A DNA stretch of 64,000 nt from contig NMRA01000474.1 in the NCBI GenBank assembly GCA_002633005.1, forward strand, positions 250,001-314,000. The letters run 5' to 3'. The stretch is from Phoronis australis. Taxonomy: Eukaryota > Phoronida > Phoronidae. Shown piece after piece: positions 23,300-35,892 of this stretch. Position 1 is the first letter of the stretch, and every line of letters begins with the position of its first letter. Under the pieces are notes generated by a model, which ran no database searches, had not been told where the DNA came from, and saw only the letters and a list, made by a program, of their open reading frames with translations. Position numbers and translations under genes: made by a program.

Positions 23300-24990
23300 C
23301 ATGGCGACCTTAGGGAAAAAAACACCGACCAAGGAAAATGATGTCAAATATGTGACATAGAGAGTATGAGATCATACTTGGAAATCTGGCGCTAATTTTG
23401 CACGAGCGGTTAACAAATCGAGAATGTGTACCCTTTTAGAAATGGAGAATATTCCCTGTCCCGCCATGTGCCAACACTGACTGACCGAATCAAGAAGTCT
23501 CTCTGTGGGAGTCTCTCTTTCAAGTAAATTGGACTTCGATTTAGTCGGTAAACTTTTAACTGATTTTTTTTAATAGAACTATACAAACAAACATCATCAG
23601 TGAATCGTTATTTTGTGGAAATGAACTGTCGGAATAAAAGTTATTAAAAGTTATATTATTTATATATATCTGTTAATATTTTTGTTTTTATTCTACATTA
23701 ACATGTACGGCACTTGCTTGACTGCACCTAGTCTAAATGGGGAATGCCTGTGTAATGGGTTATTGTGAAATAATGTGTCAGGCTGCCCTGTGTTGTGTAC
23801 CACCGGGGCCCCAATTTTCTGTCGACGGCACTAAAATAGGGTGTGAGAATGAGGATGGAGGTGGTGGCAATTGGAATGGGAGGGCAACAAACATTTTTGC
23901 AAAGTCGACACTCATCTCTATGTAACACCCAGCTGGCCCGTAGCAACGCTGCTTAACATATCAAATCTACTGTACCTGGTACTATAATGGCATGACCTTA
24001 TAAATATCCGATTTTGGCTAAATTAGGAACATAATATCTGAGATCGTAGATTGGATTCATGAGAGACTTTCAGATATCATGCTTCGTTTACTGATCTCTA
24101 AAATGGTGTTAGCAGTTAATTTCAAAAAGCTCCATTTTCGCATGAGGGAATACTAAAAAGAAGGAGAAAATAAAGTTGCATAACGCCACAAAATCAAGGA
24201 TCTGTTAGAAAAGTTTAACAACGCTTTTGACATATCACTTTGAAATCCATAATCAAATAAAATTTGATGATTTTATTGTCACGTGACAAATAATAACAGA
24301 AGCATGTAGGTAAAAAGTCAAATTTTACAGGTCTTTAACTTCACTTAAGGAGTTGTATTCTACTGCTCTGTACATTTTTGTCTAAATATGCAGACCTCTT
24401 CATGCGGTCTCACAAACTTTTAAAGTCAACCGTTCATATCAAGAGACGAAAAACGCAATCCCGTCAGTCGATCTGCTTTCAAATTAGAACACTCGCAAAC
24501 ACTATCTAGCTGTTGTTTCGCTGATTTCTGACACATACAAGTGCATGTATTACGTAACATCGGAGTAACCAATTACAGCACCTGTGTTTAATGTGTAAAG
24601 TAGTCAGATATTGCTGCTCGGAACATCAGAAAAGCAGTGATATGGCACGAGTTTGTATACAAAACTTGTGTGTTGGTAGACAGCACGCATTTGCGCTGGG
24701 TACAGTGTACGTCTATATATCACCTCATGTCCGTGGAGCTAAGACACCTCCAACTGAAATAAGCGCCAGATAAACTAAACAATGAGTAGTAAGTTAAACG
24801 TGTTTAATTCGCAGTCGACAATAAAACCAGACGGAACCGGAAAAGGTCGAACCAAACACAGTCGTACGAATAACAATGCAATGGCGTAATTGCCTCTCCT
24901 GTAACAGAAAATGAGGCAAACTTACATTAAGAACGGGTAGTTGAAAACAAAAATAGTAAACACAGAGCTAATAAGATTCACAGTTACTAT
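23300..24990. other. Intergenic, no feature recognised
   Basis: This stretch is AT-rich and carries only short ORFs of 60-72 codons, some of them overlapping on opposite strands (23728-23946). I see no domain or splice-consistent exon chain. Confidence 0.5.
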
Positions 24991-25015
24991 GGAGTTAACA
25001 CAGTACAAAGTAAAA

Positions 25016-26336
25016 TCAGTCATAAAGCCAATCGTCCGTTTGCCAATGAGGTTTGGTGGCGCTGCCGTTGCGATCTTCTCTGGGCCTCTGAATGATCAGG
25101 AAAGATGGGGGGTTCAACAGCAGGCGTTGTCGTAGAACCATTCTGGGGGGATACATCAGGGGGAGGAACGACGGTGGATGGCATAGCTGGGGTGACAAGT
25201 GGGCCACGTGAAGGTGGTAAAGCATCGTTGTACCATGGAGCTGGATCGCAAGACGAAGGCAACGATGAAAGGGATACGGGAACAGCAGAAGACGGTGGAA
25301 ACTCGTTGTCGTCATCGTGGTCACAAGGGGACTCTCGTGACAAAGGAATTTGATAGAAAGCACACGTAAGATCGGTCTTGATGATGAGCTTCCATTGAGC
25401 AATCTTCCGGAGCACGGAATCTAAGTCAGGCATGAGAGATGGTTGGGACTTGGCGTACAGGCCGACGTCTGAAAATGCTGTAACTAAACGAAAACTTCCT
25501 TGAGGTTTCTTGACTAGAAACGAAGGATTAAGATATTCTACTGTGATACCAACATCCTCTGGACGGGCGAATACTTCCAGTAGCTCCAGCTCGTTGAATG
25601 TTTGTTACAATTCCAGGAGCTTTTCCTTGGAGTATTGGGGGAGGCAACCTTTACTCTGTGGAGGTTGCTTAGGACCCATGTTGACAATGGCCTCGAACGG
25701 GCCTGCGGCGCCATTGTACACGGGGTATTGCGGATCAAATACGTGAGCTAATTTGCGATGCAGGGCCTGGAACCTGTAACGATCTGCAGCATGCAAAATA
25801 TTATCGGGATCAACGGCAACAAAGCGATGGAGATCCAAGCTAGTTTTGGGGGATGAGGTACATTGGGTGGCTGTCGGGGATCCAGATGGAACCTCCGAAT
25901 GAGTGAACACAGCGTGCACCTGGCAAAACTGATCATCTCATCGCAAAAATCATGGTTCGTCGGTGTTGTTGAGCAAGCGAATCTTGCCATTAGTAGGAGC
26001 AAGAATGGTGGGTTTTGGCCATAACTGGGAAACACCCGTGGAGCGGAGGCTAACGCTGTCGGAGCGAGGTTTGATGGCAAGATGTTCTTCAGGATCGGTG
26101 AAATCGGACGGTGCCTCCAACTCACCACGCCATATGGCAGTCATGTGAGGGGGAGCACGTAATACTTGGGACAGCCGTGATGTGGGTCGTGGGCATTGGT
26201 TTACGGGTTGGCCATGCGTGTATGTAGATCCGTCAGCCAACGTCATAACTGGGGTTGTTTCTAATACGTCTACGTCAAGGGACTTGATAACAAGACCGTC
26301 AAAAATGAAGGAATGTTTGTTACGCCAATCGAACAT
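25016..26336 (-). pseudogene. Ty3/Gypsy-like retrotransposon pol relic, internally deleted
   Basis: Minus-strand frames (26336-25950, 25919-25605, 25600-25020) spell parts of an LTR-retrotransposon polyprotein in order. First comes a region before the reverse transcriptase (QYPVYNGAAGPFEAIVN, then PPQSKGCLPQYS). Next come RT segments ([37 protein letters not shown]). Directly after YQIPLSRES the frame changes to a Pro/Ser-rich stretch ending RRSQRQR, which is like the polyprotein C terminus. The catalytic YxDD block, RNase H and integrase are therefore missing. Stops and frameshifts interrupt the rest. No LTRs or primer-binding site were recognised. It cannot encode active proteins. Confidence 0.85.
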
Positions 26337-26399
26337 CCTAGTTTACTATGCAATAGGCCTAACCAATCAGAAAAACAAGTCGAAGGTCATTGAGTGCAA

Positions 26400-27900
26400 A
26401 CTAAAATTTTGAGCTAGAGACTTCAAAATTACAACTGTTTAGTAAATGTGATTGAGTTTGAATTCTAAATTATGAGGTCATTTGGTGCACCCATGGGGTC
26501 ATTAGGTGCATTTTTCTTCTGAAAGTTTGACCAATTCATTCATGTTGTATTCTAAAGTGCTTAAAGTAAAACATCTGTGATTCTTAACATTAACCACACT
26601 TTTAATCCAGCTTACAATTATTCCTCATCCGTTCTCACAATGCACCGAAAGAGGTCAATTAGTGGAAAGGTCATCAAAATATTAACATGTTATTTTTCTT
26701 ACAGTTTTAGAGAATTCCTTTTCAAATTGGTTAACGGGTTGCTGTCAGTAACTTCCCATAACATATCGTTTAATACACGCGCGCAGAGTCCATTATTGTC
26801 ACGCCGTGACAATAATCTTTCTAGTTTTCCTCCTGTAAGGCACATTCCAACACTTAGAAAAATAAGAAAATAAATTAACGTAACAGTGTGTCTCAGTTGT
26901 TCAACCTAAATTTTCTTAGAAAGAAAATAACTGTAATTTTGAAATAAGCCCTTCAAATTCCCTTCCCAGAAGTTCCCACAAGTCCAAATTAGTTCTGCGT
27001 CACACTAGCCAGTAATTATGCAACCAAAATGTCAGCCTTGTTTACGCCACCCTTTTAGTTGATCTATAGCTGAAATTTTTGAACAGCAAAATGTTTACCA
27101 ACTTTCTTCTTTGAATTAGCCAGTTAACAAAACATCTATATATAAATAGAAGGAAACAGAAATTGTCTTAAATTCTAAATGATTGATATTTAGCTATTTC
27201 ATTACAGTTGGCAGGATATATACATGTACATGTAACGTGTTACATCGATAGTGAACCATAACTTGCAGTAGCGCTCGTACAGACAACAGTGCAAGTATGC
27301 GTGTTGTCAGAATAAGCCATTAATTTTCTAATGACACTTGTAACTGTATGGCGTGGATGGGAGCGAAGTAGACGCGAGTGCAACCTCTCTCCGCTCAACC
27401 GTGCAGTTTCGCATCCGCCACAGCCCGTTTCGTCAGAAACTGTATAAATCTACACCTCCTTCGACAGCAATTACGCCCCTGGACAACACTTCTTTATTTG
27501 CGCCCCCTCCTTCGATTGATTCCACACGATCGTAAGACTTAAGCAAGATAAGGAAGGGTGTTAGCATAATCTAATTCCGCTTCGTCAAACCTTTGCTCCT
27601 TGGCAACTCAATAAATAAACTAAAGCTAGGAAAGGTACGTATTTTCAGGTAACTACCCGTTGTTAAGTTACAGGCGTATTTCAAATCCACAATTCCTCAG
27701 TGGCAATTTTCAGTGACGTAGATGTTTGACTCTTTAACTGTACCTTGAAATCTAGGGGACACAGGGAGTGCACATTTGTTTCAATTTGCACTTCGCAATA
27801 CGGAAAGGTAGTTGCTTTATGGAGCAAAAGGAATTGCGAACACCTATTCACATTTTGTTTTATCTCATGTGCAGCGCTTGTTTCTCCTTTTATTTTCTTG
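26400..27900. other. Upstream flank of the defensin-like gene
   Basis: This stretch is AT-rich and has no coding signal. ACATGTACATGT near 27224 is a common low-complexity motif. An acceptor-like AATTTCAG at 27926-27933 lies just before the defensin start codon, so a 5' UTR exon and the promoter probably lie in this interval; I cannot place them. Confidence 0.4.
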
Positions 27901-27947
27901 TTTCTCAATAACTTGATCTGACATTGAATTTCAGAAAACTAGAAGTC

Positions 27948-30034
27948 ATGAAGTGCATCGCGGAACTCATTGTATTGGTACTGGCTGAGGGCTGCATCCA
28001 GGCGCAGCTGGTAGATAGCGAAGACGGAGGTGAGAACAAAAACTGTCAGTGCTCTGAGCCAAGTTTTGCAAGAATTTCGCAAGTAAAATTAAAGTGATCG
28101 CTGTCCTTGTAATGCCTGGCGATATCTCATGAAGTATTGCGTTTTCGCGAGTTTCTTTTGTCCGTCTGCAGAGTGCCAGTCTGGTCGAGCTTGTGACATG
28201 GATGAATAATTTGGTACCCCTTCAAATTTAAAACTGCATTTCGTCCTACAGTTTAGCTGACTAAAAGAAAATCGAATTTGGACTTATACTCTAATAAAAT
28301 CGGTCTCGGAATGTTTCTTACTGCGGTGACATTCTATTTCCGCTACCAACAAAATATCTGAACCACCCACTACTCAAAATGGTCTTAGAGATTTTTGGAT
28401 TTGACAACCTTGAAAATGCGCATTACAAAAACACGCATGTATGCATTGTTTGTGACTTGAGTTCCCAACTCAAGATCAGACGAGAATGCTCATGAGTCAT
28501 GTTTCAAAACCCCATGACGCTTCGGTTTAGAAGTCGACAATGACAGCTAAACAGCGGTGAAATGAACCTTTTAGCTTTCCCTTCCGTCTTTGTATAGTCT
28601 GCGTGATCCCATTTTGGAATCCAAGTAATGATCTTAAGAAAATTAATTTTCCTTTTCTATATATTACTTTATGAATAACTAAAATGATACCCACTAGTTC
28701 TTAAGCCACCGGGAGGTGGCGCTTCAAAACTGTATGATGACCAATCGGGTCAATTTGAGCCCACTTCCAGTAAGTTTATTTTCTCTGCTTTTGCTCATCA
28801 GCCAAACCGTTAAGAACGATGTTGGCAGACCTTCTGCGTAGCTCTGCATCTTATTTTGTCCCTCTTTGCTTATGCAGGGGAACTCGGAGGTTGTTTCCCA
28901 ATGAATGTTGACTCTGAAAAAAATAGCAGCCCCGACAATATTGTTGGTTCGCTACATATATTTATCCCAGGCTTCATTTCCGTCTGCTTTTTCTTCGAAA
29001 TCTACTAAGTGTTGGATTTAGTTCGGACAGGCGACTGGGCCCGTCTTTGGCAATGAAAGGTGTTCATTTTTGCATATAAATTCACAGGCCTCCTCGTTTT
29101 CCATTTTTACTGTGTTTTGACCCTAAGTGGCACCATGAGCTTCCTTGCAAAGTAATTGAATGTTGTCGCACCCTATCTGTGCTGTTGTCATAGCGTTCGC
29201 CCTATGACATGTCTCGACGACTGGTTGGTGATAAGCAACCCCAGAACTAATCTCCTCGCCGACGAGAGTTTGTTATGGACCTTTTGTTCGATCTAGGCTT
29301 CATTGTAAATGTAGATAAGTCTGAAATAAATGCCCACTTAAACTGTGTGTCATATCGTGATTCTGTTTCCATTCGACAAAGGTCTGCTTTTTCTATTCGA
29401 GACTAAGTAGCTTTTCTCAGAATTTCGGCTGCGTGCTTATTGCTGGCTCTCCTTACGACTCGACACCTTCTAGTCACGTTAGGGAGGATCACATCTTGCA
29501 CAGACCAGGTATTGAAAATGACTCCGAATCAAAATTTAGGTTGTTGATACACCTGGAGATTGGTTCTATCCACGTTTACCCTGAATTTAAACGTGATCCG
29601 GAAATTTCCATCGCTTCACGAACTGCACTGACGCTCTCAGTCGTTGATAATAATTGATAACATTCTGTTCTCTTCACACACTTCAGTTTATTCCCACGTA
29701 CTTTAATCTTTCCCTTACAGAACGCACCTCCTCTCCAGCATTTGTTATGTAACTACATGTGTTTCTGTGACTTTCTACATTATGCTCGTTTTATTTCAAT
29801 GTCGCAGCCCACCCCCCTCGCCTCCGAACCTCGAACGCGAGCTGAAGCTGCACACGTTTACTGTTAGAATTGTAAGAATGAAGTACGACTGAATTTTACA
29901 AAATATTCCGTTCTATTTCAGTTGCACAGCAAAGATTCTGCAGAATTTGTATTGGTACCAAGTGCATTGTAGATTGCAAGAGAATAGGCAATAACGGGGG
30001 ATTCTGCGGCAGTTCTGGTTGTACCTGTGGGTAG
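27948..30034 (+). CDS. Defensin-like secreted peptide precursor (CS-alpha-beta type), three coding exons
   Basis: Exons 27948-28029, 28698-28769 and 29922-30034 join in phase (both introns phase 1) into an 88-residue precursor. Exon 1 is a signal peptide: MKC, then a hydrophobic core LIVLVLAEGC, with cleavage likely after QAQ. Exon 2 is a Gly/acidic pro-segment (PPGGGASKLYDDQSG). Exon 3 is the cysteine-rich part, from QQRFCRICIGTKC to GCTCG then TAG. KC-IVD-C...GGF-C-GSSG-C-T-C matches the invertebrate defensin core CxxxC ... GGxC ... CxC. Such peptides are secreted antimicrobials that act on bacterial envelopes. Two oddities are seven cysteines rather than six (an extra FCRIC pair start) and a very short loop before the helix. 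Processing may occur at QQR|F. The function is inferred from the family. Confidence 0.8.
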
Positions 30035-32743
30035 GTAAGTAAACAAAATGTACAAAACCACGTAAAATAAAATAATTGCCCTTGTTCCGCAACTAAGCCG
30101 CTTTGATCAGCACCCAGCATCAACAATTTTGACATTTTTTTATCCAAAAGCTTCACACACTAATGTAACAACATTAGCAATAGTCACCAATTTCTTAGTT
30201 GCGAGTGGTGTGTGGTTTTGGGTCGAAGCCAACTTCTCGAACCTCATGAGTGCAATCACTTCCTGTCGACCTGAGTACCACTGCATCATTGGATCGTTGG
30301 GGCGGGAGAAAAGCGTGCACCACTTTAACGCACAAAACGGTGACTTTCTGAAATATAAAAGTACATGCATTTTGTGTTACCGCATCAATTGTAAAAAAAA
30401 CACAAACTAGGGCCCATTATGCCTGTTTAACCTATCCATATCTCAGTCATACGACGGAAGGACAATGTAATATCCGATCTCAGAAATGTCCACGTCAGTT
30501 TGTGGGGTCAAGTTAATGAGTGATGACACTGCAATGTAACGCATACAATGATGAATAGATATGAAGTTTTTCTGAGTTCCTCGACCCAGTGGATCAATTC
30601 TGTAAATTCAGTCTCCTCTCACACTTGGACTCAGAATTTTCCTAAATCGTTCGCGTACTTGAGTGTCGTTCATGAGTCTCACGTGTAATCAACTTATTTT
30701 TTATGAGCTCCTTTTTATCATTGACAAACTTTAGAAATGTAACTAAACACTGAGCGTTTAGTTGAATGTAAATAAATACTGGCTTATTCCCAAATTTAAG
30801 GCGTTGTCTTAACAGTTCACTACGCATTGTTAATAATCACAGACACTCTAAAGTGTTTTAAAAGTCTGGTCTGTACTCCACCTGTTGGTCACGTCATGTG
30901 ATATATTGGACATAATTCCAAAACAATTTCTGCCCCCTACCGGGTCTCGAACGAGCTCCCCCCATTTGTCGAAGTCGGCAAAAAGGTCCACCTCAGAGAA
31001 AGAAAAAGACCAAGGGAATGAGACAAAAGTCCACTAAAAAGGCACAAGCGCGCAATTCACAACTGTGGACGTGGTGCACCATTTTTTAGTCTTTTGGATT
31101 TTTTTTGTCTGTAAGACGTCCAGAAAGTCGGAAATTCGAGCCCGCCATATTAAAGGCTGGGTGCGCACATGTTGTGTATTTTGTTAAAATTTCAGTTCTA
31201 GTGGTCTGTCTTTACGCGGCACAACCTAACAAGGATAGTTCTTTATTAGTGAAAATATAAATTTCGCAAGTTCACGATCATTCCACATCAGCTGAGCAAC
31301 ACAAGTACATGTATACCCAAACAGTGGCACGTGCCCGGAGGTGCAAATATAGTATCCAGTCCGATCTATCATCTAATAGTTGCCATGGCAAATGAGGCAA
31401 GAAAGAGAAAACTACTCATTTATAATGTAAAAACAGATACCAAGTGAAACAACAATTTTCAAGTTACAGTTAGTAATGTCCTTTTGCTTTGTTGATGGAA
31501 AAAGCAATCAAACTGTTCAAAATAAATTTCAACAAATAATGTTTTTGATGAAGTTTAAAAAAAAACATTGCTAAAAGAATGCCACATTAGTCAAATAGTG
31601 CTTCATAGTAAAGAGAAAGGTTAAGTGTTGGAAAAAGAAAAATTCTCTGAGTAAAGATCGACGCAAATACACAAAATATTTAGGTGCCTGACCCTTTTTG
31701 GATTTTTTATGCAACTGGGCACAAGCGACTTCGCAACATTTATGGAATTACTTTGTAGTAAGTTACAAAATATGTGATTTTGCTATGCTGTTCGTATTGG
31801 GTCATGTCGACACTGTTACTGGAAATATACTCTTTGAGCTAAAACTACATGTACAACTCTGACTTGTATCAAGGAGTGTTGTATTACACTCCTTTCCTGA
31901 AAATGCATCACTCTAATTATGTGTCCATCTGCACTAAACACAAGTGTCTTTCATTTTGTGCTCGGGTATATCTCTACTATAATTCCATACATGTAATTAC
32001 TGTTTTAAACTTCATTTTCATGCAAATGGTAGGCCAACGACATTGGTGACATTTACACAGTTAAGTAAATGTACTGACAACCAAGGAAAAATAAAAAAAA
32101 ACTGTCAAAGCAACTTCCATTTGTTTCTTTATTGCTGCATTTCTCGCACCTATGGGTGTACATGTAGATGGCTGCAAGTTTGGGTTTTTATCACGTTCAA
32201 AACGAGATTTTAGCATAGAATAGCCTCGCTGAGTGGACAACTGAACATTGACTGCTTGGGTAAGCGTTGGTATCAGATTCGCCAACAGACATGAATGAGT
32301 TTTTGGGGATGTATCTTGTGTGGAAAATTTTTGGACTGTTCACGATGTACCGAGTGTCTAACGAGCTAAGTGCGCACCAATCTGCAGCGTACAAAGAAAT
32401 ATCATTTTTGGGCGATTGTGACACAAAACTCTCACGACTTTGAGAACTTCAAATTACTAACATTTGTCACCTACAAATTGTTCTCAATAATCTTCCTAAA
32501 CCCATTCAGAAGTGGTGTTGTTATATTGAAAGAATTGGAAGATCGTTATTGCTTTAAACCAAGTTTAAGTGTTTTCAAGTTGTCTTGTTAAGACGAGGTT
32601 ATTTAAGCACCGTGCTCGAAAGAACTGCCAATCTAATTAAACCCAGCATTCACTTCTCGTCTGAGTAAGGAACAAGTTTAGGTCAAAGGTCGTACACCAA
32701 TTATGGGATCAACCAAATCTTAATTTCTTTGCCGGAATGTGGT
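30035..32743. other. Intergenic/3' flank of the defensin-like gene
   Basis: A strong splice donor (AG|GTAAGT) directly follows the defensin stop, so further 3' UTR exons may lie here. Near 30940-30965 a CCGGGTCTCGAACGAGCTCC stretch resembles a reversed tRNA B-box, as in tRNA-derived SINE ends, but no A-box partner is clear. The 60-93-codon ORFs here are unsupported. Confidence 0.4.
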
Positions 32744-33486
32744 TTACATAGTCGGTGGGCCAGATTTTGTAGGGCCTCTAGAAAATGGTTTTTGTGAGTA
32801 CTTTAGGGGGGCAATTTTATTTTGGTGTTTTTTAATTCATTTATTAGAGTGTTTTTAAAATCTAAAAAGTTCCCACATATAATGTTGCATATTTTTGAGA
32901 AATTTGAGTTTGAAGTTACATAATAATCACCAAAGAGCTTAGTAAACTTATATTTGTAAAAACAACAGTTTTGGTGATTTTTTTGTAAAACAAGGAATAT
33001 GGTCCCATCAGTGCCATTGTATTGAACAATATTAAACTCACATTACACGTTTTACTATTGTAAATTAATTGTAAAAAGTGAAATTTAAAAAACGTAAAGA
33101 GACTCCTAGTGGCAAAAAATCAAACTAAGTCTGATTGTTACTAGGAAGTTATTCTGGCATTGTCAGGCAATAAAAATAACACAAAACACTTGAGACTGGG
33201 CAAAATTTGTGCCTCAATGACTAAAACATTGACTAATGGTGTAAAATACAGCTTGTTTGCATAATACACCAGAAATATGTTATAGTACAAAAACAATATA
33301 GTTGAATGATCTCTGTGAATGTGCACAAAGACTGTATGAAAATCAGATTATTCTGACAGCGTTTATCAAGCAGTATGAGACAAATACATGACAATGATCA
33401 AAGTATGTACTTTCTATGACTTACTCAACAAATAAAATTAACTATTTAATACAAAAAGGAAATAACGGGGTAAGGTTGGAGGTCTA

Positions 33487-33774
33487 TTAAGGGTTACTTG
33501 TCAAAGAACTATCCAATGTTATGCAGTCAGTGTTGCTGATGTTACTACAGTTGTCACAGCTGCACATTTCTGTACAGTTTGACCCAGCATTGCAGCGCAA
33601 ACTCAGTTTCCCAGCACACATGTTCTTTTTGCACTTGCAGCGTACTGTCAATGGAGATGCGGTCATTGCTATACATATTAACTGCAAAGCTCCACCGCCA
33701 AGGGGCCAACTATGGTCGATTAGAGAGGGTACAACACTGCACACTGGATTAGCCCGCAGGCAATGAAGGGTCAA
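33487..33774 (-). pseudogene. CXC/CRC-like cysteine-rich fragment inside the 3.1-kb transposon
   Basis: This open minus-strand frame of 95 codons contains CKCKKNMCAGKLSLRC, then CTEMCSCDNCSN. The spacing CxCKKxxC-x6-C ... C-x3-CxCxxCxN resembles a single tesmin/TSO1-type CXC (CRC) zinc-binding repeat. Similar cysteine clusters occur at the C-termini of transposon proteins. The frame ends soon after the cluster (DSSLTSNP then stop), consistent with a C-terminal exon. The first 40 codons look non-coding. It is probably a remnant of the element's own protein rather than a host gene. Confidence 0.5.
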
Positions 33775-34749
33775 ACACTAAGTCCTTGTTTGGAGGCGGG
33801 CACTATTTGGGCAAACGTTTGATTCAAAATATGTTATAATGGGCTGTGTTAATTAGAGTCAGCCTGAGCAAGTGAATAGTTGAACACTAGCCTCAATTCA
33901 ATTTCGTATCTCTTAGTCGGGCACAAACTACAACACTGAATAGCTTCAACAATATTTCTTAAGATTGCCTGTCCAAATAACTTCATGCACACCAGCTTTC
34001 TGAAGAACAGCTGTCTTGCTTTAGTTTTGAAAGGCAAATGACATCTCCTTGTGTTAGAAGCTTCGATTCAATGAACTCCAAACAAAACTGTAGAAAAACA
34101 TCTCTGAAAACTGTGAATTCGTCACTCTTCACAATCGTTGTCTTTCTATTTTTTACAGCATGATGATCTGTGGTACTTGGCTTCTAAGACACAAGGTCTT
34201 TATCTTTGAATTTCATTTGCATATTCAGGGCTCTGGACTGAGCTGTTGCTTTCGATACAAGTCCAACTGAAAAAAACCCGAACTGTTAACACTAATTTAA
34301 CATTCAACTATGAGTGAGTTGGCATGCAACTTTTTCAGACGGACTTATCAGGAACTGATCCACCACCAGCCTAACAAATTTACATGCCGTCTGATCTGTC
34401 GCCTAATAATGTTGATCGTCTAATAATTAGATCAGTTGATGCAACTGAAAAGAAATCAGCTGATATACCAGTGCAGTGATTGAAATTGAATTTTTTTAAA
34501 TCAGATGCTCAAACCATAGTCAATCAATTTACACTTAAGGTAATCGACGTTTGACGAAATGGACAGTGGCTTCCATCGTCCTCAAATTTTGACGGTGACG
34601 ATGGCCACTTAGGCACTTTAATTTAATTATCATTGCAGCTACCTAAGTAATTAATGTTTACAAAAAATCGAGACTACGGCAGGGGATGACGGCCACTTGG
34701 GTATGTTGTTTGCAACCATCTACTCCATTTAACATTCTCAAAAATTTTT

Positions 34750-35050
34750 GACTTAAAGTGCTTTAAAATCACACCCACAGTATAACGCCATAGGATTATC
34801 CCTTAGCGCAAGCAGTGTCGATGTGGCAACTGAATGGAGTGTTCGAAAAACAGGATTGCAGGAGTATTTGTTTAAGCTGGGAACAAATGAAAACATTAAC
34901 AACCTCCTCAGAGGCATCTCACTACGCGGTACTTCTAAACTTATAGGAACATAACTTGCCGAAAAGTATCCGGCATATGGAGTACCTATGGAATGATCAT
35001 CGTCTCTACTGGGTCAGCAGTATTGTCTAAGGCCTAGGCAGCCAAGGGGC
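34750..35050 (+). repeat. Relative of one arm of the 5.2-5.8 kb foldback element
   Basis: GGAGTATTTGTTTAAGCTGG near 34861, followed by CCTC.GAGGCATCTC, GGTACTTCT..., ACATAACTTGCCGAAAA and GTCTCTACTGGGTC, follows the order of the right arm of the foldback element (GGAGTATTTGTTCAAGTTG ... CATAATTTGCCAAAATG). Only one arm is present, within the 3.1-kb transposon. Confidence 0.4.
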
Positions 35051-35892
35051 TGAACAAGTTAAAAAACAACTGGTGATAATACTGAAACACACATGGAAAA
35101 CACCAAGATGTATTTTTAAAAAACACGTACCTGTTTTTGAAAGCTATACTTCTTTCTCTTTCTTGAAATGTGGCCCATAATGTACTTTTCCTGCTAACAA
35201 ATGATGCACTCATGTTTCAGAATGTTCCTATCTTGTTCAGGTTAATTGGGTGTTTCAGATTTTGGAAGTAATTGATTTTCTTGGGAAATCTTGGATAACA
35301 TCTGTATCACTTTCAGCAACTTCAGCTTTAGTACTACTGTTGGTGCCTTGAAACGTTGCTATGCCGTTCTATGTCCTTTCAATTTTCTGGTCTGACACTT
35401 GGTATTCTAGTCTATAGCACTCAGCAGTATACTGTGTAGGCTACCAGGGCATGCAGCTGTTTTCTGCACAAACGTTTGTGACACCTCTTCTTCTTTTTGA
35501 TCTACTGATCTACAGAATTCCACAGTCAATCCGCTTTCGTCAGGAAGCTTTCCTAAGCTTCTTTAGGCTCTGACATCACAATTTTGTGCTGTTTGATAAA
35601 CCTTGAATTATACAGGCATCACACTCCATGGGAGCAGCCATAATGAAGTAACTAAGCACAATACTATCTGGCTCTCTGATTGGTCAATTCAATAGAAAAG
35701 CACCATCAAGTGGCAGGAATGTGCACAAATTTTGTGCAACAAAAACACCTTTTTTAAAATAATGTGCAAGTGTAGACGTGGGAACTTTTTGGAATTTGGT
35801 TAATAGGTATATTATCTAGCCACATAGAAAAAACTAGGTTGCCCCCCGAAAGTACTCACAAGGATGAACGCTATGAGATCTGGCCCACCGAC

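Larger units (their letters stand above)
32751..35892. mobile_element. 3.1-kb DNA transposon with ~135-bp terminal inverted repeats
   Basis: The left end GTCGGTGGGCCAGAT (from 32751) is mirrored by ATCTGGCCCACCGAC ending at 35892, and TA flanks both sides (32749-32750 and 35893-35894). Similarity continues inward for about 135 bp: GTGAGTACTTT.GGGGGGCAA near 32795 pairs with the complement near 35845, and AAAAAGTTCCCAC near 32868 pairs with GTGGGAACTTTTT near 35778. Inside are a cysteine-rich minus-strand frame (33487-33774) and a broken frame near 35555-35410. I cannot name the superfamily; no DDE transposase was recognised. Confidence 0.8.

Noticed and set aside
29433-29657. 74-codon ORF between defensin exons 2 and 3
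   Set aside because: No cysteine pattern or domain; lies within the intron and has no splice sites consistent with the exon phases.
30930-30970. tRNA or SINE B-box-like stretch
   Set aside because: Only the B-box-like part is present; no cloverleaf or A-box was found.
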